From Xanthostigma xanthostigma (Eukaryota; Arthropoda; Insecta; Raphidioptera; Raphidiidae): 64,000 nucleotides of DNA. Below, piece after piece: positions 1-11,973 of this stretch; within the stretch, counting starts at the first letter, position 1, and each line of letters opens with the position of its first letter. The notes beneath the pieces are model-generated. The model ran no database searches and had not been told where the DNA came from. It saw nothing but the letters and a program-made list of their open reading frames with translations. The stretch covers positions 23,790,501 to 23,854,500 of the forward strand of contig OY754470.1 of the NCBI GenBank assembly GCA_963575645.1, written 5' to 3'. A program made the position numbers and the translations under genes.

Positions 1-670
1 TACACGTAAAGAAAAATGTTTTATATAAAATTATCCCTAATTACTGGCTTGTGACATATATGACCTGGGTCATACATAAATATTTAGACTACATATAGCT
101 TTAAAAGGGTAGTCACAAACGCTAAAGGCGTGTGAATTGTGTTAAACTTATTCGGAAGGTTGTAATTTGAAGGTTAAACCTAACAAGAGCGATGTACACA
201 AAGTTATGCAAAAGGGAGTAAAATAAAAGCATTTTAACAAATGATTCCCAACATCGTGTAGCACGCTGTTGTTACGTAATACATTTTTATTTATCCCAGC
301 GTCTGACCGTTGATTATGAATTCAAGCAACGATTCCATTCAAGCTGTGGAGGGCTTTGGCGCTATACTCCTGCTCATCCCGTATCCAGCTTGTACAGAGC
401 CACGTGTTATACAAGCTCGCCCAAAATCTCCTACATTGCATAGTTGAGGAAGTTTAGCGCTATACCGTTTATCAAGCCGATCGGTTGACCGCCCACTTCG
501 TGAGAACGAACGATCTATTAAAACGCCTTATTTACAAGAAAACAAATGCATTTTGGTTTTTCATTTCCACACCGAGAGATGGTGTGACTGCTCATTTTTA
601 AATATTATCATTATAGTACTTATTAATCTTGTTTGAAACGCCAACTAGTTGAAAGCCCAGTTGGTTTCCT
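1..670. other. No gene recognised
   Basis: AT-rich unique-looking DNA. I see no long open frame, RNA gene or repeat structure. Short frames here have no recognisable motif. Confidence 0.5.
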
Positions 671-673
671 TAA

Positions 674-1378
674 AGGCCCCCATACACCTCGTTCTTTTTT
701 GGCAGTTTTCATCGTCACGATAAAACACGTCGGTCAAAACCGAAGTGTATGGGCAAAAACTGTCGATGAAACACGGCAGTTTTTTTATCTGCCGAAGCTT
801 GATTTTAAACACGACGTGTTTGCTGGTTGTCGTTTTAAATCGTAATGTGTGGCGCTTTCCGATAGAATCGACGTGTTTATTCAGTGGTGCGACGTACAGC
901 AAATAAGTCATATTAATTAAATGATTGTAATTAGTTTGAGTATTGATTTATATTTTAACCGTTTTAGTGCTAAGCAATTTTGACAAAAATAAATGAAAAT
1001 TGCTATAAACATATTGATTAATTTAGAGGAAAAAATAATGGTGTCAAATAAAACACTCTAATTTAGACTAATATCAATCAATTTTATTAATTATTTTTGC
1101 ATTATATTGTTTATTAATGTTTATTAAACATAAAATAATATCAATATTATTGTATTTTCCATCAAAGCAAATCGTATTAATGATGCCACGACTTCAGAAA
1201 AACTGAACGAATTACGAAACTACGCCTCTGTGTTTAAATTAACCGTACAGTTTTACCAGTGCGGTTAAAACTGCCATAAAAGAACGAGGTGTATGGGGAT
1301 GGCCGTTGTTCGTGTTTAACCGTACAGTTTTACCCGGCGGTTAAAACTGCCAAAAAAGAACGAGGTGTATGGGGGCCA
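674..1378. mobile_element. Harbinger-like non-autonomous DNA transposon (MITE)
   Basis: A 35-bp perfect terminal inverted repeat begins GGCCCCCATACACCTCG at 675-709 and ends at 1343-1377. Both sides are flanked by TAA (671-673 and 1379-1381), the target duplication typical of PIF/Harbinger elements. The outermost bases (A at 674, A at 1378) do not pair, so one end has probably mutated. The interior has no transposase. About 65 bp of the right end is duplicated directly (about 1240-1300 and 1313-1377), each copy containing CCGTACAGTTTTACC and the TIR sequence. The termini resemble those of the element at 16429-17121. Superfamily assignment is inference from the 3-bp duplication and that resemblance. 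Confidence 0.75.
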
Positions 1379-1381
1379 TAA

Positions 1382-1833
1382 CCAGTTTACATTCAGAACA
1401 AAGCACGTTAGATAGGTATGTTTTTATTTATTCAACTCATGCGCGCTAATCATGTTTTATCATGCCTAAAAACCGAACCCTAAATAGCCATTTACCGACT
1501 GGTGACAATTACTTGTCATAACTCAATGAAAATTCCTACTAGCTCGGCCATTGTGGAGTAATGAAAATAAACGTAACTATTTTCTGAGTCGTAACGAAAT
1601 AGTAGGTAACAACAACTCCCTGTTGTTACCCATTGAGACTAAAATTGAGAGGCCGAATGTTTTCGACATGGAGTTTATTCATAACCGGCTAACCTCAAAC
1701 CAAAACATTCGTGCTGTTTGGTGCTGTTAGTATTGACAGTTTTTTTTATAAAGAAATAAATAGATATTTACAAGATCTCATTAATAACAATAAATAAAAC
1801 ATGAATAACGCGCAATTGTTGAATAAAATTATG
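1382..1833. other. No gene recognised
   Basis: No feature supported apart from a small hairpin around 1603-1630 (GTAACAACA with its complement). Confidence 0.45.
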
Positions 1834-1896
1834 GGCGTAACTTGTAGGCTAAGTCATGACCTGTCAGCATGAATGACTTAGACTACTAGTTACGCC
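1834..1896. repeat. 63-bp imperfect palindrome
   Basis: GGCGTAAC at the left pairs with GTTACGCC at the right, and the arms continue through GGCTAAGTCAT / ATGACTTAG. It could be a tiny foldback MITE, but no target duplication is clear. Confidence 0.6.
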
Positions 1897-1959
1897 AATA
1901 ACTATTACATTCCCGCTAATCCAGGTGTAATACGTCAAAATACAACTGATATTTAAAAA

Positions 1960-2162
1960 TATATTACAGAGTAGCCACTGTTTGCTACAATTGTTAAGAA
2001 ACACCCATTGTTACAACGCCATCAAATAAAAAAATTAGTTCGGGGATCGTATCCCGACGGTGACATTGTTTGAAATAATAAACTAATTTTTCTATGTTGA
2101 TAGCGTTGTAACAATGGGTGTTTCTTAACAATTGTAGCAAACATTAGCTACTCTGTAATATA
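1960..2162. mobile_element. Foldback MITE with ~80-bp inverted repeats
   Basis: The left arm starts TATATTACAGAGTAGC. It is repeated in reverse complement at the right end with a few mismatches, leaving an approximately 40-bp loop. TA lies at each outer edge, which fits a Tc1/mariner-type TA duplication, but in AT-rich DNA this is weak evidence. No coding capacity. Confidence 0.7.
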
Positions 2163-2658
2163 TTATAATAATTACTAACGGTAACTAAACTCATCTAAAT
2201 TAAAAAAATATAATTAATTTAAGAATTATTAGCTATAAGCCTATATAGTAAAATTACAGTCATATGGACAGCTGCTTAATAACAATAGCCTAACTTTTTT
2301 TTTCTAAAGTATTTATACTCTGTATATTTTTGGTCTCAGGAGGCAACTTGTTATAACAATCTGCACTTCGGCAGAGAGGACTATTGCTAAATCTTGTGGT
2401 TCTGTATAGGTCAATGTAAATATTATTATTATTACGTACCTATCTTGTATGAATGAATATCGGATTTTAGATTCAAACCGAATAGATCTTGCTTGAGAAA
2501 TATAATGAGTTCAAAAATATACAGCGCATAGAAGGTCAAAATTTGTTTATCAATAAATACTTGTTTACATAACTGTCGTCGTCTGTTCATTTTAAAAATA
2601 AGTCGAAGAATTCGCTTCTGATATCTGAAAACTCTGATACACTCCGATGCATGCCCCC
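2163..2658. other. No gene recognised
   Basis: AT-rich DNA without a supported feature. Confidence 0.45.
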
Positions 2659-2816
2659 AAAATTATATTTTCATCCTCAGGGTAGTACCATCTCAACTTG
2701 CATTGAGGCCGTGAGGACGAAAATATAATTTTCGAAATGTTGGCCACAAAAGATACTTTGGTAAAGCTTATTTCTATTGTTCCTCAACCAAATAAATCTC
2801 CTTCAACCGCAATTTA
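2659..2816 (+). mobile_element. Remnant of ribozyme-bearing palindromic family P3
   Basis: The right part (GGTAAAGCTTATTTCTATTG ... CCTCAACCAAATAAATCTCC) matches the elements at 27923-28349 and 41971-42122. The inverted pair ATATTTTCATCCTCAGGG / GTGAGGACGAAAATATAA corresponds to the place where the 27923 copy has its hammerhead-like core. Here the minus strand reads CTGAGGA but the GAAAC partner is lost, and the plus strand reads GTGAGGA, so this copy looks decayed. No target duplication could be set. Confidence 0.6.
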
Positions 2817-3947
2817 TGAAATTTTCCCTAGTTAACTTAATGATACATCTGTCCACATTGTATATAGGACGCAGACCGGTAGGAAACGTACATCATGTAT
2901 AGGTTCAGTTGTTCATTTGTTATTCATGCAGGTTGACTGTTAAACATTGTGAAAGCGAATCATTTTAAAACTTTACCACACAACAGCAGACAGATCAAAA
3001 CCTATGTATTGTTGTTGAGCGTTGTCTCTGTTTAACTCTCTGAACATAGAAATGCATTAAAAAAGGATGCAAAAAAGCAATGAAATAGTCTAAACAGAAG
3101 GTTTGATGTTCGATGATTGATAAAATCGAACATTTCAGAAAATGTATTCTGACAACATCCGGTTTTAATTTGATCATTTTACCTTCCCGAATTTGTTTAT
3201 TTTCCACTAACCTACATTGGTTAAAATGTTTTGTATTGATTTTCGGATGAAAAGGTGAATTTAAAATTTTAATATTGTACCCATATCAAACAACTGAACC
3301 ACATCAATATGTAGATTTATTCTTGACACATACAATATTTAACGCTTTAATATTCAAAATCAAAGCCTTTGGAAACATTGTTCTATAGAAATTTAAGTCG
3401 CGCTGGTGGTTCTGAATTAATATCAGTTTACACAAATTATCATTTCTCAAAAATGTAAAGTCAATTTAAAAAAGCATGAGTGCGTGTAACCATTACGCAT
3501 CGTTTAAGTAAAACTTATTTTAATTTGTTTATTTCCATTCTTACTTTTTGGAAAATATTCACTGTCAAATTAAATTACGTTGGCTACGTTTATTTGCATC
3601 CGTAGCTATGTTTCACCTGTCATTCCACTTTACAGATCTTTTAATAAACGTATTCATTTTATTTAAAGTTATTTGTAACGTGTCATCATCATAGTCTTTT
3701 TATATCGCATTACTTAGTCACAACAGATCAAAAGAACCCAAAGACGTAATATTTTTTGTATTTTTAATCAAAAGGTTAAGTTGAAAAGCAGTTTTTAAAG
3801 CTGAACTTCGCCTCTTTGGTAAGTTGTGTTACTTATTAAATAAAGTAGTTATTATTATTATTATTATAATTGATAGTATGTGAATGGACCTAGCATTCCT
3901 TATATTAGTTAATACAATGTAGCAATGACAAGATCCACTGGCAGACC
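2817..3947. other. No gene recognised
   Basis: AT-rich DNA. Several frames of up to 70 codons occur on both strands, none with recognisable motifs. Confidence 0.45.
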
Positions 3948-3959
3948 ATTAAAAACAAT

Positions 3960-4303
3960 TTTATTCTATCTACTAGTAGTAGAAGTTGTAATCCGTTGTA
4001 TTGAAATATTTGGTTGGGAATTTGTAGCCTATGGATCAATGAAAAGAAGTAGTACTTTTGATGTGTTAGCTAATTATCTCTCTGTGACAATAAAATATAG
4101 TTAAAAATTGTTATAATAACAAAGTATGAAGAACTCTACGATAAAAAATTATTCACTTTTAAACTTAACAATGCACTTTTCTAATTGATTGCTTGTTATT
4201 CTCTGAAGATGGCAAAAACATTGCCGAAACGTAAGATATAGCTAACTCATCAAAAGTGCTACTTGTTTTCTTTGATCCATAAGCTATAAAATCTCAACCA
4301 AAT
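3960..4303 (+). mobile_element. Penelope-like palindromic element, family P4
   Basis: The insertion is flanked by a 12-bp direct duplication ATTAAAAACAAT (3948-3959 and 4304-4315). A left arm from about 4003 (ATATTTGGTTGGGAA ... GATCAATGAAAAGAAGTAG) is repeated inverted at the right end (CTACTTGTTTTCTTTGATCC ... CAACCAAATATT). About 40 bp precede the left arm and may be an inverted tail, as in the family with the RT gene at 10788-13767. A hammerhead-like core lies at 4203-4233. No open frame. It was probably mobilised in trans. Confidence 0.75.
4203..4233 (+). ncRNA. Hammerhead-ribozyme-like core (P4)
   Basis: CTGAAGA (CUGANGA), then a short stem GGC/GCC around an A-rich loop, then GAAAC and GUA. 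The bases just outside (TCT before, AGA after) can start stem I. Stem III would be the minimal self-complementary ACGU that is known from short type-I hammerheads thought to act as dimers. Activity is inferred, not shown. Confidence 0.55.
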
Positions 4304-4315
4304 ATTAAAAACAAT

Positions 4316-5105
4316 GACAGTCTGAAAATAAAATTCGATTGATATAATAATAATTATACTTTGAGCGTTTTGTGTTAAATCCGTTGAGTGGGTTACTCGC
4401 TATAAGTGTTGTACATCCGGTATTCTCAGCAGTAATGAGAATGAACATTTTAATCGGGGAATGCAGCACTTACCTCCGTCAACCACCCTCACTCTCGTTT
4501 CCTCTCGCCCCCACATAAAGCAATGGGCAAACATTTTTAACCCCATTCTCACGTTTCCGAGTAACGAATGTCAGAATAATTAATGAAATCGTGAATTACA
4601 TAATATCCTACTTATTTATAAACACGGGACTTGTGTTCTGCCAAATAGAATAACACTTCGAGAAAATTCAATAAATTATAAAACATGCAAACTTTTACAT
4701 TATATTGTTTTATTATCTTCTTTTAACAAGTATATCCATGCTCTGAGGTCGTCTATCAACCGCGTAACGCTCTTGAGGGGAGGGAGGAATGGCCTCCAAA
4801 GTCTACATGGCATTACAATGGGCAGGGTGGATTTATATTCCGAATATTATGCGGGCACGAAACTTTTAAACAGTTTTAAAGAATATTTTTTGCATTAGTA
4901 CTGTAATGAAAAATAGCCGTATACGACTGACCAATTCAACAATAATTTTCATAAACCACCATTTAAAGTATATGAACAACAATTAGTGAAGATGCGAACA
5001 CTAATTTTATTAACTACCTATCAAAATAGACGTTTGTGAAAGAGCTGTCAATAAAATTTACAGAAAATGAAGCAAGAGGTAGCTATTTTATAAAGGGTAT
5101 GTCCA
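4316..5105. other. No gene recognised
   Basis: No feature supported. A short, less AT-rich stretch lies around 4430-4520 and another around 4740-4840. Confidence 0.45.
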
Positions 5106-5320
5106 AAAAAAAAATAAGTTCAAAAACTAGAACCCGACTACTGAGTAGTATGAAACAAGAAAATATTCTCATCTGAGGATAGCCGTGGTCATATGCCACC
5201 CTAATAAAGCATTACATTTTAAAAGTAGTAAGCGATCTTAAGCTCTAGGGTAAAGTTGAGAATATTTTCTTGTATCATACTTTTCAGTAGTCGAGTTTTA
5301 GTTTTTGAACTTATTTTTTA
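5106..5320. mobile_element. Foldback MITE
   Basis: Arms of about 60 bp face each other: AATAAGTTCAAAAACTAGAA at the left and its imperfect complement ending TTTTTGAACTTATTTTTT at the right. Inside they continue through GAAAATATTCTCA / TGAGAATATTTTC. No open frame and no clear target duplication. Confidence 0.7.
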
Positions 5321-5349
5321 ATTAAATTATTTTTTTAACTTATTTTTTG

Positions 5350-5560
5350 TTTTCAATTTGCTCCCCTCTGGGACTAACATTCAAAAATAAATGTAGCCTA
5401 TGTTACTCAGGTCATAATAACGAATCGATTGACACCTTATTTATCAAAATCGGATGAATAGTTTAGGCACTACGGTGGAACATCCGTAAATACAAACATA
5501 CAAATATAGACTGCTAAACTCATAACCCTTCCTTTTGGTTTCGCCGCAGTCGGGTAAAAA
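5350..5560 (+). repeat. RTE-like retroelement 3' tail fragment
   Basis: It contains the phrase style of arthropod RTE/SINE tails (TCAAAATCGGATGAATAG, then a CGCCGCAGTCGGGTAAAAA end), comparable with other tails in this window. No coding sequence remains. Family identity is inferred. Confidence 0.4.
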
Positions 5561-6150
5561 TACTATATTATATATCTCGTGTCACAATTAAAACTCGCTA
5601 TCCTCGATTTAACATAATACTACCACTCGTGCGTAATCAACACCATTACGCAACTATATTTACAAAAGTTTCGGACATTTATTTTAATATTGTTTCTGGT
5701 ATTTATTTTAAGTGATCACATCTCTCAAATTTAAAGAAATGCGGATATATTTTTTTAGAATTTTCATTTCGATTATCTGCGAAGTGTTAAATTTTGACAG
5801 AAAGCGCTTTTAAAAAACATTTTATAAAGTACACCTTCCACATTCAGCTCGAAGTTTTTTTCTGTTTATCTTTTGAAAACGGTTGAGCAGTCACGCCCTA
5901 CTACAAAAAACCTAATACAAAAACAGTGTGGATATTTGGTATCGATTAAAACCTTTCTTTTGTTGCAGCTTTTGGGTGGAATTTTTCATTAACATTAGCT
6001 AGTGTAGGTATATCCAGGGACATTCGGGTTACGTCAACCGTCGAGCTATGTCTATAATCAATGTTGCCATTTTTACAGCTGTTTGCAAAAATAATGAACC
6101 TATTGAATGTAGCGTTTACTTTCCAATGCTTTTTATTATTTAAAATTTTA
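5561..6150. other. No gene recognised
   Basis: AT-rich DNA with no supported feature. Confidence 0.4.
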
Positions 6151-6159
6151 CTCTATTAC

Positions 6160-6606
6160 AATAGCAAGTAGAAGCGAGGGGTCCAGTACGATACCTCGAT
6201 GTGCCCAAATTTTGACTTTTTTTAAATCATAGAAAACGCAAAATTTTGACATTCCAAAAAAAAACTTTGCGGATTATTTACAATTTTTTTCATAAATACG
6301 TAAAAACTTTTTGTTTTTCACTGTCATTTTTTTAATCTAACCAATCAGAAATCACATATCGTATTTTATTAATAGAAATGTACACGCGCATGCTAACACA
6401 TCAGCTTAATCGGAGATTTTTATTTTAATTTGCATGGCGGCCATTTTGAAATTCGCCATCTTGGTTTTTCATTATTTTTTGATATAGCGACAATAAAAAT
6501 ACACACTCTGTGAAAATTTCAACTTTATACCTATTACGGTTCATGAGATACAGCCCACTGACAGACAGACGGACGGACAACGGAGGCTTAGTAGTACGGA
6601 ACCCTA
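6160..6606 (+). repeat. Dispersed-repeat 3' end ending GGAACCCTAAAA
   Basis: The segment ends with GTTCATGAGATACAGCCC, an ACAGACAGACGGACGGAC run and GTACGGAACCCTAAAA. Similar tails are widespread as dispersed repeats in insect genomes, probably from non-LTR elements. No ORF. The left edge is approximate. Confidence 0.5.
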
Positions 6607-6866
6607 AAATGAGTCATAATTCAATACAAAAATATTTGAAAAAACGCCGACTGAGAAAATCTAAAACTGAAATTTGACAACAGCGTTTATAAATACAGTG
6701 TTGCAGGCTGCAGCTCGACAGTTGGGAATTGGGACTGACTGATAACCGCCAAGCGTTGCGACACAAAGAAAGAAAAAAGCAAACGATACGATAATTAAAA
6801 CTGGAATACAATCAAAGCACGTCTGTTGGTGTTGGATCTTTTATTGTAACACTTAGACACTGCTAC

Positions 6867-8445
6867 TAGTGATGTCAAAAATGTAACTACCCGTTACTAA
6901 GTACCGGGTACTTACCAAGATCCGAAGTACCGGGTATTCAATTGAAAAAGTACCCGTTACTTCGTGTATGAATAGGTACAAGTACCGAGAGATCCGTGCG
7001 TACACAATACACATTACGGTACAAATACCAAGAGATACGTGCTCTGTGGGTAGGGTACCCGGTACACATTACACAAACACATACACATACACTGGCGTCT
7101 GCCTTCTGGCAGTGCTTATGAAACTAAATACAATACGCTACAGTGCGATACAAAATACAGATGCAGTAGGACGTAGGTGAGGTGTGTCAAACTGACGCCA
7201 AAGGCAGTTCAGAAATCAGAATCCCTTAATAATATTTAGCCATTTTCCGGTTTCCCTTAGAGTTAGAAACAGAAATAAGATTTATTTTTTCAAATATGTA
7301 CATAATTTGTTATTACATGTCACAATTTTATGACGACACTGTATCTGTAATTGTAATAGGAATCTGGCTTTAGAGTAGGACAAAAATATAACACGACATT
7401 TTGAATAAAAAAAGAATTTACCTACTGTAGATTGCACATAACTATTAAACTAATAACTAAATTATATTTATTTGGTTCAGTATAATACATAATATTATTT
7501 TATAATCCTAAAAAAAACAAAACGATACAGTATCCATATTGTACACTATACACATGCAGGTCGGTTTCAAAATATAGACACGACTGCGTTGTAGAATGTA
7601 GAATCAGTGAATTTCCTACACTATAGGACACTAGGACAGTGTATAAGTACAGTTTTGTTTAGTTTGTTCAACATAAAATGCGTACACTGATTACTTTAGG
7701 AATTTTCCAAACTACCAAATAAACAAAACTGGCATATTAGTTCAATTATAAAAAAAATTTTAATTCGTAATTTATAAGTTCGTAATAATTGTAGTTTGCA
7801 CGGTTCATAGGATTCTGCCATTTAGGTACATGATTTTTTGTCTGTCAGTTTGTTTTAGTTTCACTAACCTACACAATATAAAATATGATATCTGTATTGT
7901 CTGTACTTAATTTTCGAATTATCATAAAATTCTTTCACGGATGTCTGTATAAATTGTCTGTAAAGAAAACGTTACAGAGAAACTCGAGTCTCGACATTCA
8001 ACAATCCGAAATTGACATTGGTTAATGGTTAATATTATACAATATGCAAATTATATTATTTAAATACTACAAAAAATAATTCGCTTTACTCACAAAAAAT
8101 TATAAAGTTTCAACTTAATTATTTGCATTACTTTCAATTAGATAACATTGTTTTCATTGTTGTATGAAAGGAGGTTGCATATTGTACCTAAACGACGTGC
8201 TATAATGTACCTACCAATACGTTTACCTTATGTATGCAGTATGCAATCGGTACCTATAAGTAACGAATACCGGCTGGCGGCTATAGAGTATAGGTATTAC
8301 TATAATACAGTATTAGTTATACCTAGATCCGGTTCTCAGCACCTTAAAGTACCGGGTAAAAGTAACGGGTAGAAAGTAACGGGTACTCGATATAAAAGTA
8401 CCGGGTACCCTAAATACTTAAAAGTACCGATTCTTGACAACACTA
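6867..8445. mobile_element. Non-autonomous hAT transposon with GTACCGGGTAC subterminal repeats
   Basis: The ends read TAGTGATGTCAAAAATG (left) and, on the opposite strand, TAGTGTTGTCAAGAATC (right), the hAT terminal pattern. An exact 8-bp target duplication ACTGCTAC lies at 6859-6866 and 8446-8453. Both subterminal zones carry many short copies of AGTACCGGGTA and AGTAACGGGTA in both orientations, with the richest clusters at about 6893-6962 and 8345-8430. Such clusters are known to bind hAT transposases. The interior (1.58 kb) has no transposase frame; the short ORFs at each end are translations of the repeat motif. Confidence 0.88.
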
Positions 8446-8453
8446 ACTGCTAC

Positions 8454-9323
8454 AGCATTCATATTATTAGTTGTAAACGTGCAACAATGCAAACCGAGAC
8501 AAATGACGCTCTCTTTTTGAAACAATAGATAAAAAAACGCTTCAGCATCTAAAGATGTGAGTACAGATTACAGTGATCAAGTCTTTTGACAGTAATTACC
8601 AACCGAGTTAGCATTTAGTCTGAATAGCTCAATCAGTGGCTGTTCCTCTATGAGCGTTGCAGTGCAACCAAAATTTTGGGTACTTCATTATTTTAGAATT
8701 ATATTTTCCATATTGAACCAATATTTAATGTTACGAAATACTTTCACAATCAACGCTAAGTTTAACAGCCACTGGCAGATCACAAAACTCTGTTACGATG
8801 AAATGAGTCTAAGGATCAAACCATGAGGAATCCCGGAAATGCATGAATATTAGACTTGCTATACCGTATACCAAAGAAATAGGCTATAATAACTGAGAGG
8901 TATAGCGGCTGCCTCGTACACAGAAGGTCGTTGATTCAATTTCGGCTGTTCTTTTTTGCTATTGTTAGCACCTATTTTATATTTTAATTATATTTATTTA
9001 TACATATTTTCTTATTCTCTCAATATCCTCTTTATTCCATTATTTTAATAATCAAACCAACGATTTTAAAGTTGTTTCTCGCAAGTGCAGAAGTTCTCAC
9101 GAGGGAGACGTCGTTTTTTGCGATGTATGCGTGTCAATAGTCAACGCGACTTAAAGTCTCACTTCTGTAGTAGGTAGTGAAAAATGCACAAACTCTTTTT
9201 TTAGTATCTTATATTGTAATAAAAATTCGAATAATAAAATCTCAATCATAATAAATGAAAGTTATTGTGTGTCGATGTATAACAATATATACGTAGTTAA
9301 ACAAAAAACTTCAGTCAAGAATG
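8454..9323. other. No gene; possible degenerate tRNA-like sequence near 8897-8950
   Basis: Most of this stretch is featureless. At 8897-8950, TATAGCGGCTGCCTCG and GTTGATTCAATTTC have the spacing and rough shape of pol III boxes A and B of a tRNA-derived SINE, but box B departs from GGTTCGANNCC. Confidence 0.3.
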
Positions 9324-9370
9324 CAGGGTTCCCAACTTAGGGGTTTTCCCCCTAAATTTGAGGGGATAAA

Positions 9371-10773
9371 ATGTAAAATGGAATTTTAGAATCGTAAGGG
9401 GACAGTGATACATTGTGTGAACAATCAACATAAATTAACAGTCAGTGAACAATACTGAGGTAACTGCTCAGATAAATAAATAAATGAACAGTGAAAATAA
9501 TAGTGTACGAAATAAATAGAACTGTATATAGTTAATAAATAATGTTTGGTGTGCTCCTGCGTTGAAAATAATCTTGTGATTGTAGTTGTATAGTTAAAAA
9601 TAAGTGCTTTCTGTTTGTGTGTTTAACTGTTTTGTTTAAACGTTTATTATTGCAAATAAATAATTTCCACAAAGGACTAGAACAGTTTTGTTACAGTATT
9701 TATATTTTACCACGCAATAATTATGGGTTTCTGCAAAATGAATGCAACTTCTTCATGGATCAAGATTGCAAGTAAAGTTAAGTAAGAGAGACAGTTACTA
9801 CGTACGTATGTACGTATATATACACGTGCACGATATGTATGTGATGCCTCGGCTTTTATCTTCTAACTAATGAAATTTAAAACAAAGCTCAGTCGAAGCT
9901 CTACGGCTTACGTCAGTTATGCGATGCTTGCACAGACACTCAAACTTGCTCTATTACCACAGCAGTACAGTAAAACTTGACACAAAAAAAAAACATTAGG
10001 TGAAATGATGATGTTGCTCAATAAACTGTCAATTATGGGGAAGTCCCGTCACGCCACGGCACCTAGCGTCGGACACTCGCACAACTCATTCGATTAAAAA
10101 ATCTCCCGAAGAGGCGCGGGGCAATCTAGTGATACGGAGTCACGGGACGCGATTTGCCTGAGAGGCGAACAGTGGGATTGGTCGATTGCCGGGAAATCAT
10201 TTCGTCTTAGGCTTAACTCATACGTACCACTTTCCGACCACATTGGAACCACAAAAAAGTGGTCGATGAAGCAATGCAGACATATGCAATGCGGACATAT
10301 TATGCGATCGATGCACGATGTTTTAAAAATGTCCGGCGTTTGGAGTCGGTCTGGTACTAGGTATTGTAACGACCCGAACTAAATAAAATCTTTATCAGGA
10401 AAGTGTACAATCGGCAATAGTAATAATTTATAAAACAAAGTAATGCTTAGTAATATAAAAAAAACAAACGGATGCATAAGTAAGTAAGAGGACCGGCTAA
10501 GGCAGTAGGGTGATAGCATTCATTTGAGAAACATCACGCCTGCTCAGAGAAAGAATAGAAGTGCACAATATTTTATGTTAAATTGATTTTTGCATTTACA
10601 TTGAAAATTTTTTATGTGCTATTCTTTCGTAAATACGTTAATAAATATTATATTACGTTTTTGTTGAATTTTATATTCATTTTTTATTTTTGTACCCGTC
10701 AACACAATTAAAGTCTTGGTGGTGTTGCAGTATCAATGAAAAAAGGTTGCAAATTTTTTTACCGAAGATTAAT
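9371..10773. other. No gene; GC-rich patch at 10030-10200
   Basis: AT-rich overall. The patch around 10030-10200 is clearly GC- and CpG-richer than its surroundings but shows no open frame, RNA structure or repeat that I recognise. Confidence 0.4.
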
Positions 10774-10909
10774 TAAGTTCTATTTTTCAAATCTTTAATT
10801 AACGTCTGAATAGAACTCTTCAAGTAAATAAAATTGTCGACCAATTTTTCTCAGACCATACGATATATTGACAAAAATGATAAAAATACAAATCAATATA
10901 ACAAAAGAT

Positions 10910-10941
10910 GACGTTTCGATCCGGATTTGGATCTTCTTCAG
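10910..10941 (-). ncRNA. Hammerhead-ribozyme-like core, left arm
   Basis: On the minus strand CTGAAGA is followed by a perfect 5-bp stem GATCC/GGATC, then GAAAC and GUC. This is the inverted twin of 13646-13677. Pairing for stem I is poor in this copy, so self-cleavage is uncertain. Confidence 0.6.
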
Positions 10942-11119
10942 AAAAATCTAAAAATATAAAAATTAATTAGTATTAAATTATTAATTATTTATTTACACGA
11001 ATGATGGAAGTTTGAAAGAATCAAACAAATTAATGAAAAATTAATAACAAACAATTTTTTAATACGTAGTCATGGATATCAAAGTACCCATAAAGAAAAA
11101 GTTATTTAAAAACAAAAAT

Positions 11120-11785
11120 TTATTTCAAAATAATATCATAAATTTTACTTAAATTTTCGGTATCTAATTGAGCATTAAGAGAGTTTTGGTTAGATTTTAT
11201 GTATAACATTTCCGAAATACTTCTTTTAAAATAATTACTTTCATTATCTAAAATTTTAACATTATTCCAATTAATTTTGTGGTCATAGTCAATTTTATGC
11301 TTAGTAACGACATTATGCTTATCAGGGTTTAATTTTAGATTGCTACGATGTTCTCTGATTCGCGTTTTAAGCGCTCTTTTTGTTTGCCCAATATAATTCA
11401 TATCACAATCTTCACAACTAATTTTGTAAACAACATTATGTTTTTGTAATTTGTTTAGTTTATCTTTTCCCTTTTTAATAATTTTGTCTAGTTTGTTATT
11501 AACATTATAAACTGTTTTTATATTTAAATTTTTAAGAAATGAATTAAATTTCTGAGAAATATTTTTGTAAAAAGGAATCACAATAAAGGGACAATCAACA
11601 TTATTAATATTGTTTTGTGGATTATGGTTTCTTGTTAATTTATTAATTCTAATTTTGAAAAATTTATTAATAAATTTAAGAGGATAAGAATTAGCGAGAA
11701 GGATTTGCCGTACTAAATTAAAATTGTTTAAATGGAATTTTGGTTTAGATAATAAAATTGATTTATCAATAAGATTATAAACCAT
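11120..11785 (-). pseudogene. Inverted partial copy of the GIY-YIG endonuclease region
   Basis: This minus-strand frame encodes 221 residues identical to the last 221 residues of the frame ending at 13467. It includes the RT thumb/linker and the GIY-YIG domain (VVYKISCEDC..NYIGQT). It lacks all RT catalytic motifs, so it is a by-product of the inverted arm rather than a separate gene. The absence of any amino-acid difference indicates a young duplication or gene conversion. Confidence 0.85.
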
Positions 11786-11973
11786 AGCTATTTTTTGACT
11801 TATTGGGTGATTAGAATAAAAATTTAAAACTCTACCAGAACTAGTTGGTTTATTATACCAGTTAAATTCAACATTACCGTTATTATTAATAATTAGTGTA
11901 TCTAGAAAACTAATTTGATTATTATTTTCAATTTCATGTGTGAATTTAATTTTGGGGTGAAAATTATTAAATT

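Larger units (their letters stand above)
10821..11972 (-). repeat. Left inverted arm of the Penelope-like element
   Basis: 1152 bp, reverse complement of 12615-13766. The match stops abruptly at 11972, inside what is RT sequence in the right arm, so the junction with the centre is a sharp inversion breakpoint. It carries the minus-strand endonuclease copy and a minus-strand hammerhead-like motif. Confidence 0.9.
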
